DNA from: Vreelandella malpeensis
Lineage (GTDB): Bacteria > Pseudomonadota > Gammaproteobacteria > Pseudomonadales > Halomonadaceae
Length of the DNA stretch: 64,000 bases
Assembly: GCF_020622355.1 (NCBI RefSeq)
Contig: NZ_WHVL01000001.1
Coordinates: 806,001-870,000 of the forward strand
Direction of reading: 5' to 3'
In this document: positions 54,241-64,000 of the stretch, piece by piece
How the letters are laid out: each line of letters begins with the position of its first letter
Position numbering within the stretch: the first letter of the stretch is position 1
Made by a program: the position numbers and the translations under genes
Notes under the pieces: generated by a model
What the model was told of the DNA's origin: nothing
The model's database searches: none
What the model saw: only the letters and a program-made list of their open reading frames with translations

Positions 54241-57200
54241 TCAAGTCAGGACCTGCTCCTCGAACAGCGCCACCGGTACGGGGCGGCCGAACAGGTAGCC
54301 CTGGTAGGCAAGGCAGCCGTGGGCGCGCAGCCACTCGTACTGGGCGCGCATCTCAACACCTTCGGCGATCACCTCGAGGCTCAGGCTCTCGGCCAGCGCA
54401 ATGGTACTCTCGACGATGGCGGCGTTGGCGTCGCTGGTCAGCACCTGCTGGACGAAGGACTGGTCGATCTTGAGCTGATCAAGCGGCAGCTTCGCAAGAT
54501 AGGCCAGCGACGAGTAGCCGGTGCCGAAGTCGTCCAGCGAGAAGCGCACGCCTCGGCGCTTCAGGCGCAGCATGGTCTCGCGCACGTTCTCCGGCGCCTC
54601 GACGAACAGTGACTCGGTGACTTCGAGCTTAAGCTTCGTAAGCGGCGCCTGGACGCGCGCGAAGACGCTCTCCACCCGCTCGACGAAGCCCGCTTCGCGA
54701 AATTGCACCGGGCTGATGTTGACGGAAATGGTCAACCGGCCAAGTCTCGGATGCGTCGACCATGCAAGCAGCTGATGGCAAGCCTGCTCGAGGATCCATT
54801 CGCCGACCTCGGTGATCAGCCCACTGCTCTCGAGAAGCGGTATGAATTCGTCCGGCGAGACGAGGCCGTGCTCGGCGTGGTGCCAACGCAGCAGCGCCTC
54901 CACGCCGGTCAGCTCGCCATGGGCATCGACCTGGGGCTGATAGTGAAGCTCCCACTGCTTGAAGATCACCGCCTGGCGCAAATCCGCCTCCAGACGCACT
55001 CGGGCGAGCAGTTGCGCCTGCATGTGCGGGTTGAAAAAACGCAGCACCTGGCGCCCGCTCGCCTTGGCCTGGGAGAGGGCCATGTCCGCCTGCTGGAGGT
55101 AGTCGTCGACGCTGAGCTGGTCACTGGCGATCATCGTCACGCCGGCGCTGACAGTGATCGTCACCAGGTCGTCGTTGAGCCGCAAAGGCTCGTTGAGCGA
55201 GGCGAGCAGCTTGCCGGCGATGCCTTCGGCGAGCTGGTGGGTCTGGGCGAGGCTACTGTGCACGCCTTCGATCAACACGGCGAACTCATCGCCGCCGAGC
55301 CGGGCCAAGGTATCGGTATCGCGCAGCATGCGCGACAGCCGCCGCGCCACGCTCTGCAGCAGCTGGTCGCCAGCGTGGTAGCCCAGGGTATCGTTGATCT
55401 CCTTGAAGTGATCGATGTCGAACAGCATCAGCGCGCCGTAGCGCGGGTAGCGGTTGAGCTCCTTGAGCGCCGCCTCGACGCGGTCCAGGAACAGGCGGCG
55501 GTTGGTCAGCCCGGTGAGCGGATCGTAGAACGCCAGTTGATGGATCTCCTGCTCGGCAGCCTTGCGCTCGCTGATGTCGCTGATGGTGGCGACGTAGTGG
55601 CTCAGCCGCCCGCTCTCGTCGCGAATGGCACTGATGGTGATCCACTCAGGAAACAGCTCGCCGTTCTTGCGCTTGTTCCAGATCTCGCCTTCCCAGTTGC
55701 CGGTGCTGTTCACCCGCCGCCACATCTCGCGGTAGAACGCCGCGCCGTGATGGTCGGAGCTGAACATGCGCGGGTTCTTGCCGATCATCTCGGCGTCGCT
55801 ATAGCCGGTGATGCGCTTGAAGGTATCGTTGGTCTTGAGGATCGTGCCGCGGGCATCGGTGATCAGGACGCCCAGGTGGGTCTGGAACGCCGCCGCGGCG
55901 ATGCGCAGCTCCGCCTGGAGCTTCTTGTCCTCGGTCACATCGCGCACCACCGAGAGCACGCCGCTGAAGGCCTGGGTGGCATCGGTCAAGGGGCTCACCG
56001 TGGCGTGAAAATGCCTCGGCCCGCCGTCGAGGAGCAGCGTGTACTCGACGATCTCTACGTCGCCCAGGCGGCGTACCCGGTCGAAGATCGTGGTGAACGT
56101 GCGGGTGAGCGCGTCGGGCAGAATATCGGAGAAATGCGCGCCCAGCGCCTTGTGTGGGTCGATCAAGAGCTGGTGACGGTGCAGGGCGTGGATATAGCGA
56201 AAACGTCCCTGCTCGTCGAACACGAAGATCAAGTCCTGCAACGAGTTTACCAGTGCGTCAAGACGCGACTCGCGCTCCTGAGCGTGGGCGCGGGCGATTT
56301 CGCGCTCCTCGATGCGCTGCTGCAAAAGCCGCGACAGCGTCAGGCGGTTCAGGTAGTGGCGCAGCCCCCATGCGCCGAGCAGCGCCATCACCACCAGGAT
56401 GATCAGAAGCGCCAGGGTGCGCTCGCGCCAGCCCTCGAGCACGCTGTTGATATCCAGCCCCACTACCGCGTACACCGGATAGTCGTCGACGCGGCGCAAA
56501 TGATAGAGGCGCTCGCGCCCGTCGATCTGCGAGCGCATCTCGAACGTGTGGTCGCTTCCTCCATCGAGCGTGCCCTGGCTTTCGGCGAGCTCGAGGCGCT
56601 GCCCGAGCTGGAAAGACACAACGGGTCGCGAGTGGCGGGCGATCACCTGCTGGTCCATGTCGATCAGGGTAATGCTTTCGCCTTCGTTCATGCTCAACCG
56701 GGCCAGCGCATTGTCGAAGATCTCGGGGCGGATGCGCGATACGGCCATACCGGCGAAGCCGCCCTGTGCGTCTTCCAGGCGTCGCGCGTTGTAGAGATAG
56801 AATAGGTCGTTCTTCGGCGAGCGCTGGAGCGTGGTGATCACCCGATTCACGCCGCCTTGGGCGAAGCTTTCGAACAGCTCGGTGTCGCGGTAGGATTCAC
56901 CCGCATACTCGGCATTGCTGCCCATCACCACGCGACCGCTGTTGTCGAGCAAGCCCAATTCGTCGATGGAGTCAACGTGGCGAGTCAGGTGATTCAAGGC
57001 GCGCGCCAGCGCCGCGTTGTCGGCATCGACGCCGCCGCTGAGCTCGATCATCTCGGAAAGACTGAACAGCGCCTGCTCGCTCTGGCCGAGCACGCCCTGG
57101 GTCCACTGGATCATGACGCTGGCCCGCGCTTCCATGCGCGCCACGGCGGTCTCGATCTCCTTGTCGCGCTGATCCCAGGAGAGCCAGCAGAACACGCCGG

Positions 57201-57303
57201 CCACGGCGAGCAGCGCACCGACATAGAGCCCGATGGCACGATGGCGAGACGTCGTCAGGGAAGCCTGGTCATCGCGGGGGGAGTGACCCGATAAAGCGGA
57301 CAT
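54241..57303 (-). CDS. Membrane PAS-PAS-GGDEF-EAL cyclic-di-GMP protein
   Basis: The 1020-residue protein has a membrane anchor at about 22-42 and a periplasmic sensor of ~240 residues (ELGLLDNSGRVVMGSNAEYAG; LFYLYNARRLEDAQGG), which is Cache-like. A second anchor near 287-308 and two PAS domains (DALVNSLQDLIFVFDEQGRF; GVLITDARGTILKTNDTFKRITGYSD) follow. The GGDEF domain reads RLGGDEFAVLIEG with an RDTD inhibitory site, and the EAL domain has GVEALLRW, EVTESLF and DDFGTGYSSLAYLAKLPLDQLKIDQSFV. Both catalytic motifs are intact, so it may make or degrade cyclic-di-GMP. The ATG at 57303 is the first that gives a normal N-terminus; the frame runs much further upstream through antisense of the LysR gene and is rejected there. 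Confidence 0.92.
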   Translation of the reverse strand: MSALSGHSPRDDQASLTTSRHRAIGLYVGALLAVAGVFCWLSWDQRDKEIETAVARMEARASVMIQWTQGVLGQSEQALFSLSEMIELSGGVDADNAALARALNHLTRHVDSIDELGLLDNSGRVVMGSNAEYAGESYRDTELFESFAQGGVNRVITTLQRSPKNDLFYLYNARRLEDAQGGFAGMAVSRIRPEIFDNALARLSMNEGESITLIDMDQQVIARHSRPVVSFQLGQRLELAESQGTLDGGSDHTFEMRSQIDGRERLYHLRRVDDYPVYAVVGLDINSVLEGWRERTLALLIILVVMALLGAWGLRHYLNRLTLSRLLQQRIEEREIARAHAQERESRLDALVNSLQDLIFVFDEQGRFRYIHALHRHQLLIDPHKALGAHFSDILPDALTRTFTTIFDRVRRLGDVEIVEYTLLLDGGPRHFHATVSPLTDATQAFSGVLSVVRDVTEDKKLQAELRIAAAAFQTHLGVLITDARGTILKTNDTFKRITGYSDAEMIGKNPRMFSSDHHGAAFYREMWRRVNSTGNWEGEIWNKRKNGELFPEWITISAIRDESGRLSHYVATISDISERKAAEQEIHQLAFYDPLTGLTNRRLFLDRVEAALKELNRYPRYGALMLFDIDHFKEINDTLGYHAGDQLLQSVARRLSRMLRDTDTLARLGGDEFAVLIEGVHSSLAQTHQLAEGIAGKLLASLNEPLRLNDDLVTITVSAGVTMIASDQLSVDDYLQQADMALSQAKASGRQVLRFFNPHMQAQLLARVRLEADLRQAVIFKQWELHYQPQVDAHGELTGVEALLRWHHAEHGLVSPDEFIPLLESSGLITEVGEWILEQACHQLLAWSTHPRLGRLTISVNISPVQFREAGFVERVESVFARVQAPLTKLKLEVTESLFVEAPENVRETMLRLKRRGVRFSLDDFGTGYSSLAYLAKLPLDQLKIDQSFVQQVLTSDANAAIVESTIALAESLSLEVIAEGVEMRAQYEWLRAHGCLAYQGYLFGRPVPVALFEEQVLT

Positions 57304-57495
57304 TCTGCGTAGGCCTTCTTCCGATGGTGTTGCAAACCGCCGAGTCAGCGGTCCGCATCGTGGGCATCCTCGGCCAGAACGCATGGTGCCGACCGAGCGC
57401 GGCATGGTAGTTTGAGCATGGTAGTTTGATGCACGCCGATCCTGAGCCACGAATGATCTGTTAAAAAGGGTCATCTTGTACAGCGCGAGGTAGCC

Positions 57496-58428
57496 ATGGC
57501 ATCGCTTGGCCAGATGAGCGACTACGAGATTCGCTTGATCCGGGTGTTCAATACCGTGGTCGAGTGCGGTGGCTTCACCGCTGCCGAAACCACGCTCGGC
57601 ATCAGCCGTTCGGCGATCAGCCAGCACATGGGCGACCTGGAGCGCCGCGTGGGTTTCTCGCTTTGCCGGCGCGGCCGTGGCGGCTTCAGCCTCACCGAGG
57701 AGGGCAAGGCACTCTATCAGGCGGGCCTTGCGCTGCTGAGCGCCCTGGAGACGTTCAGAAGCGACGTCAACGCGCTGCACCACACCATCAAGGGCGAGCT
57801 CAACATCGGCATCACCGACAACCTCGTCACCCTGCCGGCCATGAACGTCACCCATGCGCTGGGAGAGCTGGCCGCGCGGCATGACGAGGTGAGCGTCAAT
57901 ATCCACATGGACCCGTCGGATGCGGTAATCCGCAAGGTGATGGACGGCCACCTGCACGTCGGCGTGGTGCCCTCGGTGAACCTGCCCACGAGCCTCGAGG
58001 CGCATTGGCTCTACGACGAACCCTCCTCGCTCTACTGCGGTGCGGGCCACGCGCTGTTCGAGCAGGCCGATTTACCGCTCGACGCAAAAGCGCTCGCCCG
58101 GACCCCGGCGGTCGCCCCTCGCTACCCGCTGCCGCTACAGGCCCGCCATGCCCACGACACTCTTATGCTGCACGCCTCGGCGTCCGACCGGGAGGGCGCG
58201 GCGTTTCTGATCCTGACCGGGCGCTACATCGGCTTTCTGCCCGATCACGTCGCCGCCCAGTGGGTGGCGGCGGGCAAGATGCGCGCGCTTGATGTCGAGC
58301 GCTCCGGCTACAGGATTCCCTTCGTGCTGATCGCGCGTCGCGACCGGCGCCCCAACCGGGTGGTCGATGCCTTCCTGGCCCTCATCGACGGCGAGCGCGA
58401 AGAAAAAGCGCCTTCAAGAAATAGTTGA
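57496..58428 (+). CDS. LysR-family transcriptional regulator
   Basis: The 310-residue regulator has a typical N-terminal winged helix (LIRVFNTVVECGGFTAAETTLGISRSAISQHMGDLERRVGFSL) and a co-inducer domain (GELNIGITDNLVTLPAMN; VGVVPSVNLPTSLEAHWLYDEPSSLYCG). It points toward the formate dehydrogenase operon, 162 bases upstream, and may regulate it. LysR proteins more often control a divergent gene, here the GGDEF-EAL gene. The ligand is unknown. The ATG at 57496 follows GCGAGGTAGCC. Confidence 0.9.
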   Translation: MASLGQMSDYEIRLIRVFNTVVECGGFTAAETTLGISRSAISQHMGDLERRVGFSLCRRGRGGFSLTEEGKALYQAGLALLSALETFRSDVNALHHTIKGELNIGITDNLVTLPAMNVTHALGELAARHDEVSVNIHMDPSDAVIRKVMDGHLHVGVVPSVNLPTSLEAHWLYDEPSSLYCGAGHALFEQADLPLDAKALARTPAVAPRYPLPLQARHAHDTLMLHASASDREGAAFLILTGRYIGFLPDHVAAQWVAAGKMRALDVERSGYRIPFVLIARRDRRPNRVVDAFLALIDGEREEKAPSRNS

Positions 58429-58590
58429 GCATTAACCCAAGGCATGGGGGCGTCAAAGATGCTAGGGTAAGTTCATAAGCAGCATAACAAGTGACACCGT
58501 GACCGTACCCGCAAGCACGCGACTCGATCCCACAGGCGCCAAGGCCCGGCGCCGGCGTTTCGAGCGCGGCTTGACCCTCGAGGTGAGACC

Positions 58591-61500
58591 ATGACGATTC
58601 AAGTGACCCGACGCGGGTTTTTCAAGCTGGGGGCGGCGGGGCTCGCCACCTCCAGCATGGCGATGATGGGATTCGCGCCGGAAGCGGCGGCCTCCTCCAT
58701 CCGCCCTTTCAAGCTGACCCACACCAAGGAAACGCGCAACATCTGCACCTACTGCTCGGTGGGCTGTGGGGTGTTGATCTACAGCCGCGGTGACGAGGCC
58801 AAGAACGCCCACCAGCAGATCATCCACATCGAAGGCGACCCGGACCACCCGGTCAGCCGCGGAGCGCTCTGTCCGAAAGGCGCGGGGCTTCTGGACTACG
58901 TCAAAAGCCCTTCGCGCCTGAAGTTCCCCGAGGTGCGCGAGCCCGGCACCAACGAGTGGAAGCGCATCTCCTGGGAAGAGGCCAACGAGCGCATCGCCCG
59001 CCACATCAAGGCGGACCGCGACGAGAACTTCGTTGCAACCGATAGCGAGGGCCGCACGGTCAACCGCTGGACGACCACCGGCTTTCTCGCCGCCTCGGCT
59101 TCCTCCAACGAGGCGGGCTATCTGACCCACAAGTTCGTCACCAGCCTCGGGATGCTGGCCTTCGACAACCAGGCGCGCGTTTGACACGGACCAACGGTGG
59201 CAGGTCTTGCCCCAACATTTGGTCGCGGTGCGATGACGAACCACTGGGTCGATATCCGCAATGCCGACGTCATTCTGGTCATGGGTGGCAATGCCGCCGA
59301 GGCGCACCCGGTCGGGTTTCGCTGGGTCACCGAGGCGAAGGAGCACAATAACGCTCAATTGATGGTAGTGGACCCGCGCTTCACGCGGACCGCCTCGGTC
59401 GCGGACTTCTACGCGCCGATTCGTACCGGTACCGACATCGCCTTTCTCGGCGGTTTGATTCGCTATCTGATCGATACCGATCAGATCCAGCGCGAGTACG
59501 TGCTCAACTACACCGACGCCGCGCTGTTGGTGGATGAGGGCTTCGGCTTCGAGGACGGGCTGTTCGACAACTACGATGCCGAGAGCCGCTCCTACGACAA
59601 GGAGCACTGGGTCTACCAGACCGACGAGGACGGTTTCGCGCTCAGAGACGATACCCTCGAGAACCCGCGCTGCGTCTATCGCCTTCTGCGCGCGCACTTC
59701 GATGCCTACACGCCGGACATGGTCTCCTCGATCTGCGGCACGCCCGTGGACAAGATCATGCGGGTATGGGAGACGCTGGCGAGCACCGCAACGCCGGATC
59801 GCACCACCACGCTCTTGTACGCGCTCGGCTGGACCCAGCACTCGCTGGGCTCGCAGATCATCCGCACCGCCGGCATGGTCCAGCTCTTGCTGGGCAATAT
59901 CGGCCTTCGCGGCGGCGGTGTGAATGCCCTTCGTGGGCACTCCAACATCCAGGGGCTGACCGATCTCGGCCTGCTTTCGAACCAGCTGACCGGCTACATC
60001 GCGGCACCGGTGGACGACGAGCAGGACCTGGACACCTTTCTGACCGCGCGGCGGCGGGCACCGCTGCAGCCGGGCCAGGTCTCCTACTGGCAAAATGCCG
60101 ACGCGTTCTTCGTGAGTCTCATGAAGGCCTGGTACGGCGACAATGCCCGCGCGCACAACCAGTGGTGCTACGACTGGCTGCCCAAGCTCGACAAGCCGCT
60201 CTACGACATCCTCGACACCTTCGAGCGGATGTCGAAAGGCGAGATCTACGGCTACTTCTGCCAGGGCTTCAACCCGCTGGCGGCGATTCCCAACAAGGCG
60301 AAGGTATCGCGCTCGCTTGCCAAGCTCAGGTACCTGGTGTCGATCGACCCGCTCAACACCGAAACCGCCGAGTTCTGGCGCAACGCCGGCGAGTACAACG
60401 ACGTCGACCCGAGCGAGATCCAGACCGAGGTGTTCCGCCTGCCGGCGCTGTCGTTCGCCGAGGACGAAGGCTCAACGGTCAACAGTGCCCGCTGGCTGCA
60501 GTGGCACTATGCCGCCGCCTCGGGCCCCGGCGAGGCGCGCGCAGACACCCACATTCTGGGGGCGCTGTTCACCCGCGTACGCGAACTCTACGCCCGCGAC
60601 GGCGGCGCCTTTCCGGACCCGATTCTGGGAATGGCCTGGAATTACAAACAGCCCGACGAACCGTCGCCGGAAGAGCTCGCCCGGGAGTACAACGGCCGCG
60701 CGATAAGCGACGTTTACCTCGATGGGCAGTTGGTGCGGCGCATGGGCGAACAGCTCGCGGGCTTCGGCGAGCTGCGCGACGACGGCTCTACCGCCTCCGG
60801 CTGCTGGATCTTCGCCGGGTCCTGGACCGAGGCCGGCAACCAGATGGCCAACCGCGACAACGCCGACCCCTACGGCATCGGTCAGACGCTCGGCTGGGCC
60901 TGGTCGTGGCCCGCCAACCGGCGGATTCTCTACAACCGCGCCTCGGCCAAGCTCGACGGAACGCCCTGGTCCGAGCGCAAGTCGCTCGTATGGTGGGACA
61001 GCGTTCAACGGCGCTGGACCGGCGCGGACATTCCGGATTTTCCGGTGGACTCGGCGCCGACCCGCGGGCAGATGCCGTTCATCATGAACCCGGAGGGCGT
61101 AGGCAAGCTGTTCGCAAGCCAGGGCATGGCGGAAGGTCCCTTCCCCACCCACTACGAGCCGCTGGAGAGCCCGGTGCCGGAGGGCAACCTGCTCTTCCCG
61201 CGCAACGACAAGGTGCGCTACAACCCGGCGGCGCGGGTCTTCGCTCAGGATCTGGAGATGATGGGTACCTGGGAGGAGTACCCGTATGCGGCGACCACCT
61301 ACCGGCTGACCGAGCACTTCCACTACTGGACCAAGCACGTGCACCTGAACGCCATCGTCCAGCCCGAGCAGTTCGTCGAGATCGGCGAGGCCTTGGGTAA
61401 TGAGCTCGGCATCAAGGAGGGCGACTGGGTGCGGGTGTCCTCGAAGCGCGGCTACATTCGCGCCGTGGCGGTGGTCACCAAGCGCATCAAGGCGATCACC

Positions 61501-61683
61501 GTGGGCGATCGTATCGTCCATCAGGTAGGCATTCCGATCCACTGGGGCTTTCTGGGTCTGGCGCGCAAGGGCTTTCTGGCCAACACCCTCACGCCCTTCG
61601 TGGGCGATGCCAACACCCAGACGCCGGAATTCAAGTCCTTTCTGGTCAACGTCGAGAAGGACACCTCAGGAGGCAGGACATGA
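58591..61683 (+). CDS. fdnG: Formate dehydrogenase N/O-type catalytic subunit, selenocysteine-containing
   Basis: The gene encodes 1030 residues only if the TGA at 59182-59184 is read as selenocysteine (U198). Sequence before it ([10 protein letters not shown]) and after it ([23 protein letters not shown]) matches E. coli FdnG/FdoG around its U196. The protein starts with a Tat signal (TRRGFFK, 6-12), then a 4Fe-4S cluster site C52, C55, C59, C94, then the bis-MGD domains ([59 protein letters not shown]). It oxidises formate at the outer face of the membrane and passes electrons to the iron-sulfur and cytochrome subunits. An automated call would split it into two genes. It overlaps the beta-subunit start by four bases. 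Confidence 0.96.
59182..59224 (+). promoter_or_regulatory. Selenocysteine UGA and bacterial SECIS element
   Basis: Directly after the UGA (59182-59184) the RNA can fold with a lower stem GACCAA (59189-59194)/UUGGUC (59219-59224). The apical hairpin is GG-U-GGCA-GGUCU-UGCC-CC (59196-59213). The unpaired U (59198) and the GGUC loop are exactly the features bound by SelB in E. coli fdhF-type elements. The spacing from the UGA is normal. Confidence 0.9.
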
Positions 61684-62648
61684 GCAACCCGCAAAATATC
61701 CTGCGCCGTTCCGCCACGACCACGACGCCCCCCCAGGGGCGTCACGAGGTCGAGCCCGTGGCCAAGCTGATCGACGTCAGCCGCTGCATCGGCTGCAAGG
61801 CGTGTCAGGTCGCCTGCATGGAGTGGAACGATGTGCGCGACGAGGTCGGCATCAACGGCGGCACCTACAACAACCCGACGGATCTCACCGAGAACTCTTG
61901 GACGGTGATGCGCTTCACCGAGCACGAGAACGAGCAGGGCGATCTGGAGTGGCTGATCCGCAAGGATGGCTGCATGCACTGCGCCGACCCGGGTTGCCTC
62001 ACCGCCTGCCCGGCGCCGGGGGCAATCGTGCAGTACGCCAACGGCATCGTCGACTTCGACTCGGACAAGTGCATCGGCTGCGGCTACTGCGTCACCGGCT
62101 GCCCCTTCGACATCCCGCGGATCTCCGAGCGCGACAGCAAGTCCTACAAGTGCACGCTCTGCTCGGATCGGGTCTCGGTGGGTCTCGAGCCCGCCTGCGT
62201 GAAGACCTGCCCGACCGGCTGCATCGAGTTCGGCTCCAAGGCGGACATGATCACCCGGGCTGAACAGCGCGTGACGGAACTCAAGGGGCGCGGCTTCGCT
62301 GAGGCCGGCCTCTACGATCCCGCCGGAGTCGGCGGCACCCATGTGATGTACGTGCTTCATCACGCCGACAAGCCGGACCTCTACGCGGGGCTTCCGGAAA
62401 ACCCGAGCATCTCGCCCTTCGTCAGTGCCTGGAAGGGGCCGGCCAAGCCGATCATGAGCGCGATCATCGGTATCACGGCGTTCGCCGGCTTCATGCACTA
62501 CCTCACCAAGGGGCCGAAGGACGAGCCGCTCGACGAAGAGGTGTTCGGCCCGGAAGGTGAGGACGCCTACCTGCGTGAGCACACACTCAGCGCGCCGGAG
62601 ACCGAGCCTCACGAGCCCGGCAGGAGAAGCGACCATGAACCGCGATGA
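61680..62648 (+). CDS. fdnH: Formate dehydrogenase iron-sulfur (beta) subunit
   Basis: The 322-residue subunit carries four 4Fe-4S clusters: [37 protein letters not shown] and [21 protein letters not shown]. It ends with a membrane helix near 260-280 ([19 protein letters not shown]) and a charged tail. It conducts electrons from the selenoprotein to the cytochrome b subunit. It resembles FdnH/FdoH. The four-base overlap with the alpha gene and 14-base overlap with the gamma gene mean one translation unit. Confidence 0.95.
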   Translation: MSNPQNILRRSATTTTPPQGRHEVEPVAKLIDVSRCIGCKACQVACMEWNDVRDEVGINGGTYNNPTDLTENSWTVMRFTEHENEQGDLEWLIRKDGCMHCADPGCLTACPAPGAIVQYANGIVDFDSDKCIGCGYCVTGCPFDIPRISERDSKSYKCTLCSDRVSVGLEPACVKTCPTGCIEFGSKADMITRAEQRVTELKGRGFAEAGLYDPAGVGGTHVMYVLHHADKPDLYAGLPENPSISPFVSAWKGPAKPIMSAIIGITAFAGFMHYLTKGPKDEPLDEEVFGPEGEDAYLREHTLSAPETEPHEPGRRSDHEPR

Positions 62649-63339
62649 CGAAAAGCGTAACCGGCTGGGCCAGCGCATGATGCTGCGCTACCCGACCTCG
62701 ACCCGCATCAACCACTGGACGATGGCGTTGAGCTTCATCCTGCTGGCGCTTTCGGGGCTAGCCTTCTTCCACCCGCCGTTCTTCTTTCTCTCCCACACCT
62801 TGGGGGGGCCGGTGTGGGCGCGCATCCTGCACCCGTTCATCGGCGTGTTGTTCTTTCTACTCTTCGCGCTGATGGCGGTGAGCCACGCAGGCAACAACCT
62901 GCCGATCCGAAACGACGTGCGCTGGATGAAGCAGATCAAGGACGTGCTCGCCAATCGCGACGAGAAAGTACCGCCGATCGGCAAGTACAACCCGGGCCAG
63001 AAGCTGGTGTTCTGGCTGCTGGTACTCTGCGTGCCGACGCTCTTGATCACCGGCGTGTTGATGTGGCGTCCCTGGTTCGCCGGCTACTTCCCGGTCACGG
63101 TGGTGCGTATCGCAAGCCTTCTGCACGCGCTGGCGGCCTTCGGGGCGATCGTCACCATCGTGATCCACATCTACGCGGCGATCTGGGTCAAGGGCTCGTT
63201 TGGCGCCATGATTCGCGGCTTCGTCACCCACGCCTGGGCCAAGCATCACCACCCGCTCTGGTACGATGACACCATCAAACGCGAGCGGCCGCGCCCTGAC
63301 GCAAAGACGCCCATCAAGCGTGACGACCCCGTTGCCTGA
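62635..63339 (+). CDS. fdnI: Formate dehydrogenase cytochrome b (gamma) subunit
   Basis: The 234-residue protein has four membrane segments ([81 protein letters not shown]) with histidines placed for two b hemes (INHW, LHPF, SH, LHAL, IHIY). It would reduce quinone with the electrons from formate. The ATG at 62635 follows AGGAGAAGCGACC. The ends are polar and longer than in FdnI. A strong hairpin follows the stop. Confidence 0.93.
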   Translation: MNRDDEKRNRLGQRMMLRYPTSTRINHWTMALSFILLALSGLAFFHPPFFFLSHTLGGPVWARILHPFIGVLFFLLFALMAVSHAGNNLPIRNDVRWMKQIKDVLANRDEKVPPIGKYNPGQKLVFWLLVLCVPTLLITGVLMWRPWFAGYFPVTVVRIASLLHALAAFGAIVTIVIHIYAAIWVKGSFGAMIRGFVTHAWAKHHHPLWYDDTIKRERPRPDAKTPIKRDDPVA

Positions 63340-63355
63340 TCGCACACACGACACC

Positions 63356-63379
63356 ACGGGGCGCCTTCGGGCGCCCCGT
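63356..63379 (+). terminator. UUCG-capped hairpin between fdnI and fdhE
   Basis: ACGGGGCGCC (63356-63365) pairs perfectly with GGCGCCCCGT (63370-63379) through a TTCG tetraloop, giving a ten-pair stem. It is followed only by TTTCG, so it may be a partial terminator or a 3'-end stabiliser that lowers fdhE expression compared with the structural genes. Confidence 0.65.
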
Positions 63380-63394
63380 TTCGCAGGAGCGCCC

Positions 63395-64000
63395 ATGAGC
63401 GACATATCCGATACGCTGCACGACCCCAAACCGCCCCGTCACGGCGAGCCGCCGCTGGTCGTGGCGCCGGAGTCGCGCCTTTTTGCCACGCGGGCGAGTC
63501 GCTTTGCCGAACTCGAGACGCGCTTTGTCGACATGGCGCCCTTTCTGGCCTTCAATGCTCATCTCGCTCGCGCCCAGCACCGCACGTTGAAGGATCAGGC
63601 GGGCCCGACCTTCGCGGCGCAAAGCTTTCAGGTCGCGCTTGAGCACGGCTTTCCACCGCTCGCCCCCTCGGCGCTGCTCGAGACACTGACGTGGCGCGAG
63701 GATCTCGACGCCCTGCGCCAGACGCTCGACGCCGCCCTGGCCGCCGATGGCGAGCGCTTTGCAGCGCAGCGCCACTTGCTCTCACAGCTCGAAAGCCTTC
63801 CCGAAGAGACGCTCGACTCGATCGTCGGCGCGATCATCGGACAACAAGGCGTGCCGGCACAGGCGCGGGCCGTGGCGCCTTTGGTGGGCGCGGCGCTGCA
63901 GGTGAGCTGGACGCGCCAGGCCCATGCACTGGCGGCGCGGCTCACGCGCCCGCAAGGTGCCGCCCAAGGACTTTGCCCCTGCTGCGGCATGCCGCCGGTG
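63395..64000 (+). CDS. fdhE: Formate dehydrogenase accessory protein FdhE, 5' part
   Basis: An ATG at 63395, preceded by CAGGAG, opens a frame that runs off the right edge without a stop; 202 residues are visible. The sequence fits FdhE: LFATRASRFAELET, APFLAFNAHLARAQHRTL and, at the edge, CPCCGMPPV, the first of the rubredoxin-like cysteine pairs. FdhE is needed to assemble active respiratory formate dehydrogenase. It is encoded after fdnI, as in many proteobacteria. The remaining cysteines lie outside the window. Confidence 0.88.
   Translation, partial: MSDISDTLHDPKPPRHGEPPLVVAPESRLFATRASRFAELETRFVDMAPFLAFNAHLARAQHRTLKDQAGPTFAAQSFQVALEHGFPPLAPSALLETLTWREDLDALRQTLDAALAADGERFAAQRHLLSQLESLPEETLDSIVGAIIGQQGVPAQARAVAPLVGAALQVSWTRQAHALAARLTRPQGAAQGLCPCCGMPPV

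Noticed and set aside
57304-58050. Upstream continuation of the GGDEF-EAL frame, making a 1269-residue protein
   Set aside because: The extra 249 residues are antisense to the well-supported LysR gene and have no homology; ATG 57303 gives a normal membrane anchor start.
58499-58594. GTG-initiated 31-residue ORF (MTVPASTRLD... ending TLEVRP) overlapping the fdnG start by four bases
   Set aside because: It has no recognisable family, no clear ribosome site and a very Arg-rich middle as expected from G+C-rich noncoding DNA. The ATGA coupling is suggestive but not enough.
58591-59184. Formate dehydrogenase alpha gene as a nonsense-disrupted pseudogene
   Set aside because: The TGA falls exactly at the selenocysteine codon, is followed by a canonical SECIS hairpin, and the frame continues without change for 832 codons.
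1-64000. Search for CRISPR arrays, insertion sequences, integrases and tRNA-flanked island borders
   Set aside because: By eye there was no spaced repeat array, transposase, integrase or tRNA gene. The RM operon looks acquired by composition, but no attachment repeats were found.

Overview
The window is high-GC, densely packed bacterial DNA with short intergenic gaps and many 4-base ATGA stop/start overlaps. The gene set points to a gammaproteobacterium, and Halomonadaceae or a close relative is my best guess. The supporting genes are an E. coli-like selenocysteine formate dehydrogenase FdnGHI with FdhE, a yjfIJKLMC cluster, a YgjV homologue, an RpoN activator with an RpoN promoter, and a CheA/CheR/CheB cluster. 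The taxonomic call is inference; no rRNA or tRNA gene was seen.

Layout. (1) 1-613: 3' end of an RpoN-dependent activator cut by the window edge. (2) 668-10884: a leftward type I restriction-modification operon with its own sigma-70-like promoter. Its order is single-TRD HsdS, HsdM, RhuM, a 39-residue small ORF, full HsdS, a TIGR04141/DUF6119-like protein, HsdR and a YgjP-type metalloprotease. Several genes are visibly more A+T-rich than the rest of the window. (3) 11059-15277: a CUT1 (Ugp-like) ABC importer, followed by recQ. (4) 17589-23516: cyanase with a NrtABD/CynABD-type importer. An RpoN promoter, three upstream dyads and a divergent PAS-RpoN activator form a complete regulatory module. 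(5) 23501-27228: a YrhK-like remnant, ygjV and a PhnCDE-type importer of the family annotated as putative selenate transporters. (6) 27373-31146: a second ABC importer behind a strong PHO box. (7) 31143-32932: an MFS transporter and a cyclodeaminase-like protein.

(8) 33120-37341: the yjfI-J-K-L-M-C operon, followed by a divergently oriented, apparently catalytically dead relative of the AMP-binding ligases. (9) 38634-48136: a chemosensory operon (MCP, CheB, CheR-TPR, CheA-REC, REC, HPt-REC-REC-GGDEF, CheW, CheW-like). Its composition is Wsp-like, so the likely output is cyclic-di-GMP rather than flagellar rotation. (10) 48126-54231: a molybdenum-cofactor island, moeA-moaB-DUF1244 leftward and mobA-moeA2-moaA-cobW-like rightward. 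(11) 54241-57303: a large membrane GGDEF-EAL protein. (12) 57496-64000: a LysR regulator and the formate dehydrogenase operon. Its catalytic subunit reads through an in-frame UGA at 59182-59184 as selenocysteine, with a clear bacterial SECIS hairpin directly behind it; fdhE runs off the right edge.

Functional links. The Mo-cofactor island, the selenoprotein formate dehydrogenase and the putative selenium-oxyanion importer fit one metabolic need, a Mo/W-bis-MGD selenoenzyme. The cyanate module, the PHO-box transporter and the Ugp-like transporter are nutrient-scavenging systems. The best candidates for under-described biology are the extended type I RM operon, the Wsp-like system with its unusual diguanylate cyclase, and the degenerate AMP-binding protein next to the yjf operon.
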